Part shown: positions 33,662 to 46,900 of the stretch, one piece after another
How the letters are laid out: each line of letters starts with the position of its first letter
Numbering within the stretch: the stretch's first letter is position 1
Assembly (NCBI GenBank): GCA_028564675.1
Contig: JAOVVO010000182.1
Location: 59,403-123,402, forward strand
Reading direction: 5' to 3'
Origin: Onchocerca lupi
Taxonomy: Eukaryota; Nematoda; Chromadorea; Rhabditida; Onchocercidae
DNA: 64,000 bases
The notes under the pieces: generated by a model
The model's input: only the letters and a program-made list of their open reading frames with translations
Told to the model about the DNA's origin: nothing
The model's database searches: none
Translations under genes and position numbers: made by a program

Positions 33662-34600
33662 ACAGTGATTTTATTCAGATATTTTTTTCCCTTCTTTTAA
33701 CAGAAGAATACTTAGAAAAAATTGTAAATTGTTTTCGGTCAAATTTACATTTGAAATGTATTAGTGCCGCATAATTGCTTGTCAGATGCTCTTTTCCGAC
33801 TAATTTAATTTCAAAAAAACTAGTGATCATATCTTATCTGAACGTCAATCTCAGATGGGAAGGCTAATTACTGAAGTTTTCTTGTATGAGGCTGTTCACT
33901 TAATTTTTTGAAATCAATGTCAGCTTATTTGAAATTGATGTATTATATTGAGCCTATTTCAAATTTGTAGGTTATCATGTCATGCTAATGACATCCGTAT
34001 ATTTTCTTAATTAGTCGTAGTGAGGTACATGGATTTAAAGAAATTCTATTGATATATATATATATATGGTGTTGTGATTTTTATTTGCATTGTAAATTCG
34101 TTTCTGCATTTCAGTCGATTTATTTGGTTCCTCACTTAAATTTTACTTAAAGTTTCTTCCAGTTTATCACTTTATCACTTTTTTTGCATATAATTGTTGT
34201 AGTTGTTTCATTATTGACAATAGATGATAATTTTTTTGCATCCAATAATTTTCATTGTTAATATAGTCGATTAAATTAATAGATAAATTTTATAAGGGCG
34301 ATTCGTGATTTCTAATTGAGAATGGTGTGATTTGCATTCGTATACAGTAATTATATGCGAAGCTTCCCATCAAAGATTCGAAGTCAGCATGGATCAAATA
34401 AAAATTATCTAAATTCAAAAAAGGATACAAAAAAAAAATATTTCAAGAAGAAAGTAAATAATTATTTCATCAAATCATTTGATTGCTAAACAAATACCAA
34501 AAAAAGGATATGACATAATTATATTGTCAAGAATTCTCCAGTAATTTCAGTTTGTTAAATTATAGATCAAACAAATTAACTTTAAAATAGTTAATTTGTA
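33662..34600. other. Spacer between GABA-T and DNMT2
   Basis: The 3' flank of GABA-T and promoter of DNMT2. Contains a (TA) run at about 34052-34066. No gene or clear motif. Confidence 0.6.
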
Positions 34601-37600
34601 ATGGTCGGGAAGCAGAGAAGCACTTCATTTTTATGTGCAAGAATTGATGCAAATGATAAGCCAATGAAATGTTTGGAATTTTTTGCTGGAATTGGAGGTT
34701 TTCATTATGCTTTGAAAAGTAAGCAATGAATATCATATAAAATGAATAGTAAACAATCAGCACAGTTTAATATTGTAATATGAAGACATCAAGTATACTA
34801 TACTGTATGTCTCTAGCATTTCTTATCGGACCAGTCAATTATTAATTAGTCAGAAAATTTGATGTTTAGGCTAATTGTGAACAAATTGTATTTGAAACAA
34901 ATTTCAGAAGTCGGATTACAAGTAATTATACGTGCACTCGATATAAATACAGTTACAAATGCCATTTATAAGTATAATTTCCCAAATACTGAAATTCAAC
35001 AATGTAATATTGAGGTTGGTCAAGTTTTTTTTATTTTTTTAAAATAAAACCATCCATAAAAACGTTTATTATGAGATTCTAACATAGCATGGAAATTGGA
35101 AGGGATCGTATGATATATCAGTTTATAATAAACTAAAGATTTGAAATGAACATCATTTTAAAGGATTAAGTTATTTGAGAAGTTCAATTTGTAATCATTA
35201 TTTATTTATTCTGTTTTTACTTTGCGTGATTTTTGATAAACTGCTCTTCTCGATGATTTTTCGATTACTATAAATAAAAAGAGAAAAATTTGCTCTGATA
35301 AGAAAATATTGATTAAGCAGTTTATTTTTTTAAGTAGAAATGAGTAATATAATGAGTGCTAATTAACAAATAGTAGTTAAAATGCTGCATCTATTATATC
35401 AGTCATTATCATTTAAAAGCTTAATGCTCTGTTGATTACTCACTTTTGTTAATAATAACGAAATAATGGGTGCGATCTCTTTTATAGATAAAATTTCATC
35501 ATTAAATTTTCGTATCATTTTGCTGATTAACCATTCTCATGCTGCTTTCAAATATGTTGCAGTATGTCATTTTAGATTGGATACTAAATTAAAATCCTTT
35601 TTCAAGTTTCGTTGTGATTAAGTGCATATCATATTTAAATTACTTCCTTATAGTTAATTAGTTTATAGAAGCTTAGGACTGATTATTACGATGACTACAA
35701 TGCTGATATGTGGACGCTGTCACCACCTTGTCAACCATTCACAAAGTATGTTTTGTCTTATTTGTCAATTTTCATATAGTTAAGGAAAATTTATTAGGCA
35801 TATTGAAAATTTGTGTTTAACTTTTCCAACCACAATTTGACTGATTCAATCAGTGAATTAAAGTGTATGAACGCTCACCAATTGCAATGGTTAATTAATA
35901 CGAGAGATTATTTTGAACTGCAATGGATAATTTTATCTTGGAATCAAGATGAAAAAGCAAATATTTAAAGATAATATGAAAAATATAAAGCTAATATAAA
36001 AGAATAATGTTATCATTTAAAAGAATAATATAAAAGAATAATGTTATCACCATAATTTTTGCTCAATTGCGGAACACTTCTAATCTTGTTTTTAGAAGAT
36101 GAAAAGTTTGGGAGCTTGCCCTTTCAATTTTTTTTATTGTACGTGTTTCTCCACGGAATTTCATAAAAATTAAAAATTCCGTAACCAGTACATACATATT
36201 TGCTGAAAATCAAACCATGTAAGTGCTATTATTTTCAGGAAAGGATTGAGAAAAGATGTTGCGGATCGTCGTTGTGTTGCACTTAAAAGTATTTGCAGTG
36301 CACTAAAGAATATGAAACATCCGCCTCGTTATATTATTGTGGAAAATGTTTGTGGTTTTGAAACGTCTGAAGCCCATCAAATGCTCAAAGACACATTGAT
36401 GAATTTATGTTATAGTTTCGAGGTTCGTAGTGTAATATTTGGAACTTTATAATAATATCATCTGTTTTAATTGAACAGCAGAGCAAAATTTGTTGAAGAG
36501 TTTTTTGATTTTTACTAGTTTTATGCTAGATTTCTTTTTCAGGAATATATGATTTCACCAACTGAAATTGGGATCCCGAATTCAAGACCTCGATACTATC
36601 TTTTAGCTAATCTTACAAGTCATTGCATCACTGTTCCAACGACTAGCAAAATTATCGAAATCTGGCCAATAGATAATGCGGCAATTCTTCACCGAAGGAC
36701 TATCGGTAATAATTTATATCAAATAATTAGACAAATAGTTAAAAAGGAGAATATTCGAAGACAGCTATCTCTTCATTTCATTAAGTTTGACATCCATTTT
36801 TTCGACGTAGGAATTGTGAATATTGGAAGTATCAGCAAATCGACACTTGACTTTTCTTCTTAATAGTTGCATATTATTCGTAAATGCTAATGCATAATTT
36901 TTAAAGATGAATATTTGTGCGACAAGGCTAATGAAGATATTTCTTTGACCATTTTACCAGAAACAGTTGAAAGGTTCGGAAATGCTATGTCCTTTGTAAC
37001 ACCAAATAGTCTTTATTCATCTTGTTTCACCAAATCTTATTACCGTTACATTGCTGGCACCGGACCGATTCTATTGCAGTTTTCTAACATAATTCAGGTA
37101 CTTACATCTACAAATTTTTGTTTCTTTGAAATCTAAATTTTGAATTTCATAAAGTGAATCTTCGATGTTGAGATCTTTTTAGCAGTCATTATAAAATGTT
37201 ATCTAAGCATGCTAATTTTTCATAGTTATGAAAATTCTTCGAAATATCTTGATAGCAAACCATTAAAAAAAAAAATTACAGTGGTAAAATTGTTTAAAGG
37301 ATTTTTCTTAAAACGCTTTAAACTAACATACAGTTATCAGCTTTTAATGAGGATATATTTCATTGATTATTGTAAGTAAAATAGTTTTTGTAACATCACA
37401 TACTTGTTCTAATATCAAGTTATGAAAGTAAACCATTGGTGGATAAAAATGAATATTTGTTATGTAAAATTAAATCTTTGAATCGCATTGGTAGGATGTT
37501 GGCTTTCTCTATGGCAGTCATAGGTTTTTAAATATGACGCTAATTTTATAGTGTAATACGCAATGATAACACAAATTTCAGTATTACTGATGTTATAAGT

Positions 37601-37966
37601 AGCTTTATTTATGGAATAAATACTTAAGATGACATGCAAAAATTATTAATTAAAACATATAGTATCATTCTTATTTAGTGCGGTTTTTTAACATATTACA
37701 TTCAAAAACATATATTGTAATCATTTCAGGATCGAGAATTAAGCAGTGAACAATTAAGAAATTTTGCATTGCATGATAATTGCAAGTATTTGATGCACTG
37801 TCAAATTCGCTATTTTTCCTGGCGTGAAGTAGCTGATTTATTGGGATTTCCTAGAACTTTTGAGAAACCACCTAATATTTCAACGAAACAAATGTATCAT
37901 GCACTTGGTAATAGCATTAGTGTTTCCGGTGTTGCTTTGCTTATTCAACATTTGTTGAAAATTTAA
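34601..37966 (+). CDS. dnmt2: DNMT2 / TRDMT1 tRNA (cytosine-5) methyltransferase, 7 exons
   Basis: Exons: 34601-34718, 34908-35014, 35669-35745, 36239-36422, 36543-36705, 36907-37097, 37730-37966; 358 aa (human 391). The family methylates C38 of tRNA-Asp and related tRNAs with SAM as methyl donor. Seen: motif I EFFAGIGGFHYAL (27-33), DINTVTNAIYKYNFPNT (human DVNTVANEVYKYNFPHT), motif IV SPPCQPFT with catalytic Cys96, motif VI ENV (136-138), SPTEIGIPNSRPRYYL (motif VIII), the DNMT2 hallmark CFT (256-258) in CFTKSYYRYIAGTGP, VADLLGFP, and motif X LGNSIS. Every catalytic and SAM-binding motif is intact, so it should be active. It is shorter than human mainly in the poorly conserved loop before the CFT block. 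No DNA-binding regulatory domain, unlike DNMT1/3. Acceptors for exons 3 and 6 (TTTATAG, TTTAAAG) are slightly off the TTTCAG type but phase and similarity support them. Confidence 0.95.
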
Positions 37967-37990
37967 TGTTTTTTTTTTTTTTTTCTATGC

Positions 37991-37996
37991 AATAAA
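37991..37996 (+). terminator. AATAAA polyadenylation signal for DNMT2
   Basis: AATAAA lies 25 nt after the DNMT2 stop, following a T run. That position gives a very short 3' UTR, which is common in nematodes. Confidence 0.6.
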
Positions 37997-40900
37997 TAGT
38001 ATTCAAGTAGTTATAATTGTTTGCAGTCAACAAAAACCATTTCTATACAAATAATTGTCGTATGTTTTATTTTATATTTACATATAAGTTAATAATCTGA
38101 CAAAAAATTGTTATACATTGGGAGAAAACGGGTAATAATTTGTCAATTATAAAAGGTAATTAGCAAATAAAACTCTATCTATTTAACAAAAGAAAGGTTA
38201 TTTATGAAACTGTTAAAATTAAATTCCTTTTTCTTTTCTTTTGTAAAATGAAGTGGAACTAAGCAAATATATATATATAAAAAGTTATATTTAATGAAAT
38301 CAGTTAAATAAGTTTGGTAATTCACATTTAGTATAATTATATCATTATGTTTATACCATATCAAGCATTATTATCTTTTTCTCAAATTTTTCTTTTATTC
38401 ATTTCAAAATTTAAGTAAGAAAAAGTTGATTTCTATACTGAGTCTGTCTATTTTTCTCCAAAAAAGTCCAGAAGAAAAACAAGAAATAGTTTTTTAATAA
38501 TTCAAATTTGTTGTATATTTTTTTTATTAAAATATTTTTCCAAATAATTTACATATACTATTAAAAAATATTTCACGAAGTGTTAAATCATATTTAATCA
38601 TAGGTGAAAAAAGATTTTTTTTTCTTTTGATATATATTTTTTCTTTTCCTTTTGTGTTTGGTATGAATTTGGATATGTATTTTATATTAAAGAATTCTTT
38701 TCAGGAACTAGCATATTTGATTGCTTTTTTTGGACTTTAATTTTAAGAAGATTAATTTTCCATGCGAAAATTTCAAGTTTTTTTTTGCAAAAATTTTCAA
38801 TTTTTGTTGCTTGTTTAGCTTTTTTTTGCTTCCATAAATTTGTCAGTAGAAAAAATAGTAGCTTTTTTTTTTCTAAATCATTCGAGAAATTACAAATACT
38901 TTCTAAATTTCAAAATTGACAAGAATAAGAGAATTATAAAGCGGCTAATTTGTTCTCTGATAATTATTCGCTGATCCCGCTTGATTTTTTTGACTTTTCA
39001 ATTTGTATAATTCTTTAATATTTTTTTTAACTTATATGCAACGTAATATTAGAAGTTTTTATTTAATCATTAGATGTATAAAACCATTAAAAAGGTGATT
39101 TTCTAAATATGAATGAATTATATTTATATTTATTTTAGAGATGACTTAAGATTCAGGCTCTGCAATTTAAATTTTAAAGAAATTTATAATGCAAGAATTA
39201 TATTGTATGAGATAATGGTGAGATTATGACGATCGAACTAAATTATATAAGTAAAATTATTGATAAAAAATATGAATGGACGAAAAAATTTGCATCAGTA
39301 AGTATTAATGAATGTAATAGAAAATTAATTTAAAATCATAATTTATCATAAATAGAACTAATCAGCAAAACTACATTATTACAATATTAAGATTTTTTTA
39401 AATTACATAGACAAGCCGCATTCTTTTTCAAAAATATAAATTTTAAGGAATTTATAATTTCTTTTAAATTCTTTAAAATTCATATTTAATTAATTTGCGG
39501 AGCAAATTTGTTAGTTTCAGAAGATCCACAAATTGTAAAGTTTTGTTAAATTTTCCTGATGCATTTTGTACTTCATAGTAACTCTTCAAAATTTCCATTT
39601 TCAGAACTTTTATAAGCTTTGTCATTGCATAGAGTAAGTTTGTTAATTTTAAAAGATTTGATAATTTTACGATTTCATCAAGTTTTCCTAGTGCATTCGT
39701 CGTTTCTCACTAATTCTTCAAAATTTCCGTTTTCAAGAGTATTGTAAACTTTAGTTTGTTGATTTGTTGGATTATTTAAGTTTTCATTTCAAGCAATAAA
39801 TTTGTCAGTTGTGGAAGTTTTATAAATTTAAATTTTATAAATCTAAGTTTTAAAAATTTAGCAATTTTACAAATTCGTTATAATTTCATTAGTTTTTCTT
39901 GATGCATTTGGTAATGTTTTTTTTTTTTTCAAAACTTAGTTTTTCGCCTAAATTATTCTATAAATTAACAAACTAATTGAGTAGGCAAATGCATCAAAAA
40001 AAATTAAATTATTCTGCAAATTAACTAATTGATTGTAGAGCCAAATGCGAAAATTTCAATGAATAGAGTATTTTGTTAATGGCCTTTTTTTTATTATCTT
40101 AAACTTCAAGTTGTTTATACAACAGTAAATGTTGAAATCGTTTCCAGTACCTATCCATTGCCTTTTTTTTCCAGTTTTGAATTAATTTTACAGAATCTGT
40201 TATAAAATTTTTATTTCATAAAGGAAGCTTCTTTTTTTGATAAAAAAGATTCTTTATATAAAAAAAAAGGAAGGAAAAGGGAAAAAAAAAACTAATGCTG
40301 GAATGTGTCAACCTGACAGTTGAAAAGGCAAAAAAGAGGAGGAAAAAACAACATTCAAAATATAAACAAGATTTTATTTTCTATCATTTTATTCACACAG
40401 ATTAATATTTTCTTTCACATTAATATATGAATTTCATAATTTTTAATAATTTATGTATTAATAATTTGGTTTATTGATTACTAAACAAATGAAATTGCAA
40501 ACATATTCTTTCGTAAGAAATATGTTTTGCATGAAGGAAGACAATCTGAAGTGGCTTGAAAATTTGGTAAGCAAATTTCATCATTATTATCATTTTTCGC
40601 CCTCTCATAGTAATTTTACTTTAGAACTAAAATATTTAAGTAATAATTCATAAATTAATCATTATTATTATTATGAAATGTTAGCACATATTTATTTGCT
40701 TACGCAAATATTTCCTCCTAATTTTGAATTTTCAAATTCTTTCAAATTTTATTAATCGAATTTCATTAATTAATTTTTATTGCTTGTTACTTCCTGCAAC
40801 CGGATATCCAACTGATTTCCGGTAACACGAAGTAACAAACAATAAAGACGGCAGTAATAGACGAATGTTGAGTGATATTATTCTAACATTTAAAGAATAG

Positions 40901-43900
40901 CTTCAGTTCGATATTTTCAATTCAATATTTTGGGCTATTTGGACAATTATTTTCCGACTAATTAAAGGAATATGTTTATAAAAGTATGTCTAATACTTCA
41001 AAATTTTCAAAATATTATAAACGCTTTATTAATAGTGATTTTTATTCGTGACACTGTTGAAATTTAAATAATTCAGTACTGTTTATCAAATCAAATAATA
41101 ATATATAGCCACGAAGATTTCTTCATTTTACTCTATTATTTTGCAAAAAATATTTAATAGAAAATATTTTTGTAACTAATATATTTCCATCATTTCATAT
41201 TTATTTTTGTTCTTTTGATTTGTTGCTAAGTTAAAAATGGAATTTAATTAAGAAAATCGATACAATTGTATTGACTGTAAATGCTGCAAATGTTGTATTC
41301 CTTTTTTTTATTTATTTTTCTTTTTCATTTATTATTTGAAATTTAAGTAAATGATAGCTGCCAAAATAAATTAATAAATTAGATGCTGAAATAAATTGAC
41401 GAATTAAATTAGAAATTATTTGCATCATTTGGTAAAAAATGAGTATCTTTCTACAATAATCTATAAAATCCAATGGAACTAAATAATTATGATGACAAGA
41501 AATTGGAACCATATTTTTGCTAATTTCGTAAAATTCAAGATAAATTTTGATAATCACGTATCTTCCAGTTAATCTTAACATTCAAATGCAAAATTATTAT
41601 CAACATTCATCGTTTAATTATATTCGAAATACAGAATCCAAACAATTAAGTACATAAGAATATTAGGCAACAAATAAGTTAAAAAGTATCGAAAAGCCAA
41701 GTATTTTCTCTTTGTTTTCTTACATTCTTTCCGAATTCTTATTTATTTAATGTGGAATTGCATAAGATTGGTTATTAACCTTTTTAAAACATACGCTGAA
41801 TTTTTATTTGAAAGTAGTAACTGTGTATTAGTTTGATCTAAATACTATTTCATTTTTATTTTTTTTCTTAAGAAATTTTTTAAAATTTTATTAAAAAATG
41901 ACCTAACATTAACCAAAGTGATTTTGATAATTAATGAAACAAATTTAGTTCTGCGATTAAAACAATACGGAAATGAAGTTGTCATTTTGTTTTCAGAACC
42001 TTTTAATTCAATTTAAACTTATATTTGATTTGCATACTTTAAAACGGAAGGAATGACGAAATCAATATTAAATTTAAATAAGCAAAAGCAGTTTATACGA
42101 GAATCTTAAATTAACATGTTGTTGAATCAGATTAAGCGTTTCATAAATATGGAATGAATTTAATATTTATACTGTTTGGCTAATTATAAATTATGCGATT
42201 ATTTGAAAAATTATAAATTAGTAACAACACTAGTTCAACTTTGTTAATCTTGTCGGAGAAAGGTAAAGCTGCCATGTAGTCGATAACAAAATTTAACCAA
42301 ATTTCAAAATTTTACAGATTTAAATTAAACATTAAACAAAAATTTGCGATCCAACAGCATTGGTATTAATTTTTAGAAGTATCTGTAATAATATGAATCA
42401 ATCATTAGTAATTTTGTCACTGACAAAAGAAAGTAAAAAGTATGCTAAATTTGTAAATTTAATCAAATTTGAATCATCGGATTATGGAATTATTGATTGG
42501 AATTTTTCATTCATCATCAACACTATATTCAAAAAATAATATGAGAAAAAAATCAGTGTGAGAAAAATGTCATAAATTTACCGAACGAACTGAATGGGTA
42601 TATCGAAATATTGAAGTGAATATAATGTAAATTGATTAATCACACCAAGAGGTCATGCATATATTTAATAAATAAATAGAGAATGAATTTCAATTTGAAG
42701 AAGAAAAATTAACAAAAATACAGAGCATATGAATTTTTTTCTTTTTGTTTGTTTTTTCTTTTTCTTTTTTTTATTTTTTTGTAAAATGAGATAATTGAAG
42801 GGAAATGGGGAACGGAAGTGCCATATATTTTAAAACAAAATTTGAAGGGAATTGAAAGAAACGATGCATTTCTCACGTAATTTTGAAAAGTGCAAATTTG
42901 GTCATTTTATCTGCAAAATTTACATTTTACCTGAAAGAGATTTACATTTTTCGAATTAATTTACAAGATTATTGAGAAAAAAGAGAGAAAAGAAGAATTT
43001 TGCATTGAAACAATTTTTTATTTGACTTTAAATTGCAGAATATTTAATCTAATACATTTTTTCCTATTTTCTTTTTCTTTAAAATTAAGTTTCAAATTAT
43101 TCTTTTAATTTTATTGAACACTGCAAAAGACAAATTCTACAATTTACATTTAACTGTTATAATGAAGCATGATTTTAATATTGTTGAAAATTACTATTTC
43201 AAGTTAATTTAATTGAGAATAACTGAATAAACTTGTGCAAATAATCCAAAACTATGGCATTTCTTCACTCTATTCAAGATATTTATAAGATTATAGATAG
43301 GATTTAATTGATATAATTGGCTTAGTTGAACTTTTATCATGTACAATAATTCATTACTTCCTCATCTTTACTTCAAAAGCTATCCTTAAATTCCTATTCT
43401 TTTACTAATGAAAAAATTAAAGTCATCGATTGTATTACATCAAATTGGTATGGGATCTTTTTTATTGCTTATTCTGCATGCATTTCTGTTTTGCACTTTT
43501 TAAAATAAGTTCCTTTCGTCTCAATGCTTTTTCCGTTTCTCATTCTTATAAAATAGCGAGAAACTCATTGATTCGCCTTGATCGAATTATCGAAACGTTT
43601 CTTTGCAGTTATTTATTTACATGTTTTGGGGAAAAAATTATGGAGAAAACGGAAACAGATTTATCGATTTTTTACAGAAATATAAAAATAATAGATTCAT
43701 CCACTATCAATTTTCTTACCAAAAATGAAAAAAAAAATTTTAAATTCTGTTTTTGCGAGATTTTCTTCATTTAATTTTGAATTTTTTCTAAATCTTTGCA
43801 CAAGAAGTTTAGATTTTAAAAATTTTCGAACATTTTTGCACAAATTTTCAAAATTTAAGTATGAGTAATAAACAGCAGCAATAGCTAGAAAAAATTTATA

Positions 43901-46900
43901 GATTTAAATCCATGAAAAAAAGAAAACAAACAATAAATCCTCTCATTATGAAACAATTAACTGTCAGAAACTTTTGTTTAATTATTAATTTGCTGAAATA
44001 TAATGTTGCCATTGTCAAAATTTGTTAACAATTTTCAAAAAATCGATACATCATACTAAACTTGTAATGTATTTTATGATATTAGTATAATATATTGACA
44101 AAAAGTTAGTAACTCGTTGAAGATATATTTTTAGATAATTACATTAAGTTAAATTTTTTAATTATGGTGTCATACTAAATTATGACAATTTAAAGCCTTG
44201 AAAAATTTTCAAATGACCATGTCAACATTTTGCTGGCAATATATATATACATGTAATTGTTAAGCAAAAATTGAATATTTTTCGAACTTAATGTTTTTAT
44301 GATTCTCCAAATTAGAAAAGTATATCAGTAATGAAATAATATATTGATTTAATCTGGAACAAAAAAATAACATGTAATTTTAGTTTGAAGTTTAAAATAT
44401 TTATACAGTGCAAATCCGTTGAATAAATTCTTCTAATTAAGTTACTTAGAAAGTTGAATAAATTCTTCTAATTGATTTACTTAGAATTTGAGTTCAATTT
44501 ATTGTAAAAATGAAATTTAAATTGGTAGCTGCAGATATTTTGCAAAGTAATCGGCATTTTCTGTTCATTTCTTCGATCGAACGAGAAAAATGACAAATAA
44601 GAAAATGAATAATGAACGGTTATTTTTTCGAATAAGTTCATTTTTCTATTTTTTATTTATTTATTTTTCGGGAAAAAATAAAAGATTAACTTTATTTCTG
44701 AATGTTTTTTTAAAGGTATAGATAATTTGATACTTTTAGAGAGTGCTAAAGAGAAAAAAAAATTGGTTGGACAATTAATTTATTACTGATTTCCAATGAA
44801 TCTCAAGTCTCATTATTAGTTTTTTTTATTTTTTAAGAACAAAGAAACTTCGAGTTTGGTTCAAACTTTCTTCCTTTTTTGCTTTTTTTTTTGCCCCCCT
44901 AAGTTGCAAAAATTTTTAAGTATTATTTTGTGTCAGTTTTGTCATATTTTAAACAATAGTTGAATCTTGATCAATGGAAAATTGGATAAATGGAAGGAAG
45001 TAACAAAAAATAAAAAAATTAAAAAAAGATAAAAAAATTAGTATAATGAAAAAAACAAAATTTTTTTCAGTGTGTTGATTAAAACAGATAGACAATAAAT
45101 CATTTCTCGATTTCTTTTTGTTTTTTCAGTTGTTTTTATTGAACTGTATCCCATTAATTTTACATTTAAAATTCTTGCTGTCGGAAATTGAATTTGACCC
45201 ATCCTTTATAACACATCTTAAACCAATATTATTATTCAACGGCAGTCAAATGAACGATCGATAAATGCATCAAATGATGCATGAATCGAAATATAATTTA
45301 ACATTTTAAACTCTTTTGATCATTTCCGTCTGAAATAGAAAATGATGAACTGTTAATGTCACAAACAATTTGGCTAGTTACGGTAATCAAAAGACGGAAA
45401 TGACACATTTTATCGTTTCAATTTTTGCTAAATTTTCACTCCACTCAAAAGAAAATTAATTTAATTACTAATTGAAATTTAAAGCAACTGCAAGCAAAGC
45501 TATCGTTTAATTAAAATATGGTAATACAACGTCTTAATAAATTCATTATCATAAAGATAAGAGTTTTTGATAAGAGTGATTTTTAAACTTTCATGATCAT
45601 TTTATTTAAAATTCTTGCTGATAAAATTTTAGATTAATTGATTCATTTTTTACATCCTTAACAAGATAACAAAATAGAGATATATGATATTACTTTTGGA
45701 TTATATGAATAATATTTTCAGATTTCAAGTAAATTGAAATTTAGCATTATAACTCAACATTCGTAAATGAGATATATTTTTAAAAGAAAATTATGAAATC
45801 ATCATTTCAATAAGTGGAAATGATCTATCTTTTTCTTTTAATAAATTGTTAAAAGGTTTAGAATCAGCAATACTTTGTCATCATATGATTAAAAGAATTT
45901 TGCAAAAACAAAGCATCTCAACGCTAACTGCAAATGATTTTTGAAACAATTTTTTTAATGATAATGATGGTAACATCGTTGTGTAGCCTCTAAAAAAATT
46001 AGGCCTCATTTATAGCAAATCACAAAAAATTATTGTCATCTAAAAAACAAAAACAAAAAAAAAAGAAAATGAATCATTGAATTTATTCTAAAGTATAATT
46101 TTACATTTTCAATATTACTTTCTATATGAAATATATATAAATATAACTCTAATTTCTATAATTTTTGTCTATTAGACTGCATCAAATGATAATAACTTTA
46201 CAATGCTATTTGAAATCATCATTTAAAAAAATCTTCAATTTAAATCTAATCACAATAATTAATTTTATGTTCCATATAAAATGGCATTAAATAGTCACAA
46301 ATGGTTAGATAAGCAGAAATAGTCTTATTTCAAAATGATGTTGCTACTTATGACAATTACGATTTATCATAATTAAACACTAATCAAATTAATCACAACT
46401 AGGACTAATCATAATCGGTGTTGAGAAAAATGATAACAGTATTTCAGTCTTAATCACAATTATTATTTGACAAATAACATCCATTTCATATTATTATATT
46501 CAAAAATTTGAAAAATTTCATTTTATTAATTGCATCTTTCATATTTTTTATTTATAGCTCAAACTAATAGATAATAAGAAAAATAAATTCTTTACATTAT
46601 TCAAACAATTTTTCTATTTTTAAAAAAGGAATTTAAAAAAATTAAATAACAGATTAATGTAATTGATGGATGTCAAATGATAGTTGAAACAAGAATTAAT
46701 AGTTACTACAAAAATCAACATCAAAATGTATTTATTTGATCAAAAGAAATGCAAAGTTCATTTTTAAATTTGAGATTAAAAATTCGCAATTTTTCTTGTA
46801 AATTAATTTGTTTCTTCATTGTTGAATTATTATCATCTAGATAAAAGGAAAAATTAAAGAAAAGAAAAAAAAAGGAACACTAACACAAAATTATAAATAT

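Noticed and set aside
40489..40566. Short first-exon-like ORF (MKLQTYSF...) ending in a GTAAGC donor
   Set aside because: No downstream exon in matching phase with protein-like content could be found.
43430..43774. 114-codon ORF
   Set aside because: No ATG at its start, Phe/Ile/Lys-rich composition as expected from AT-rich DNA, no similarity and no splice context.
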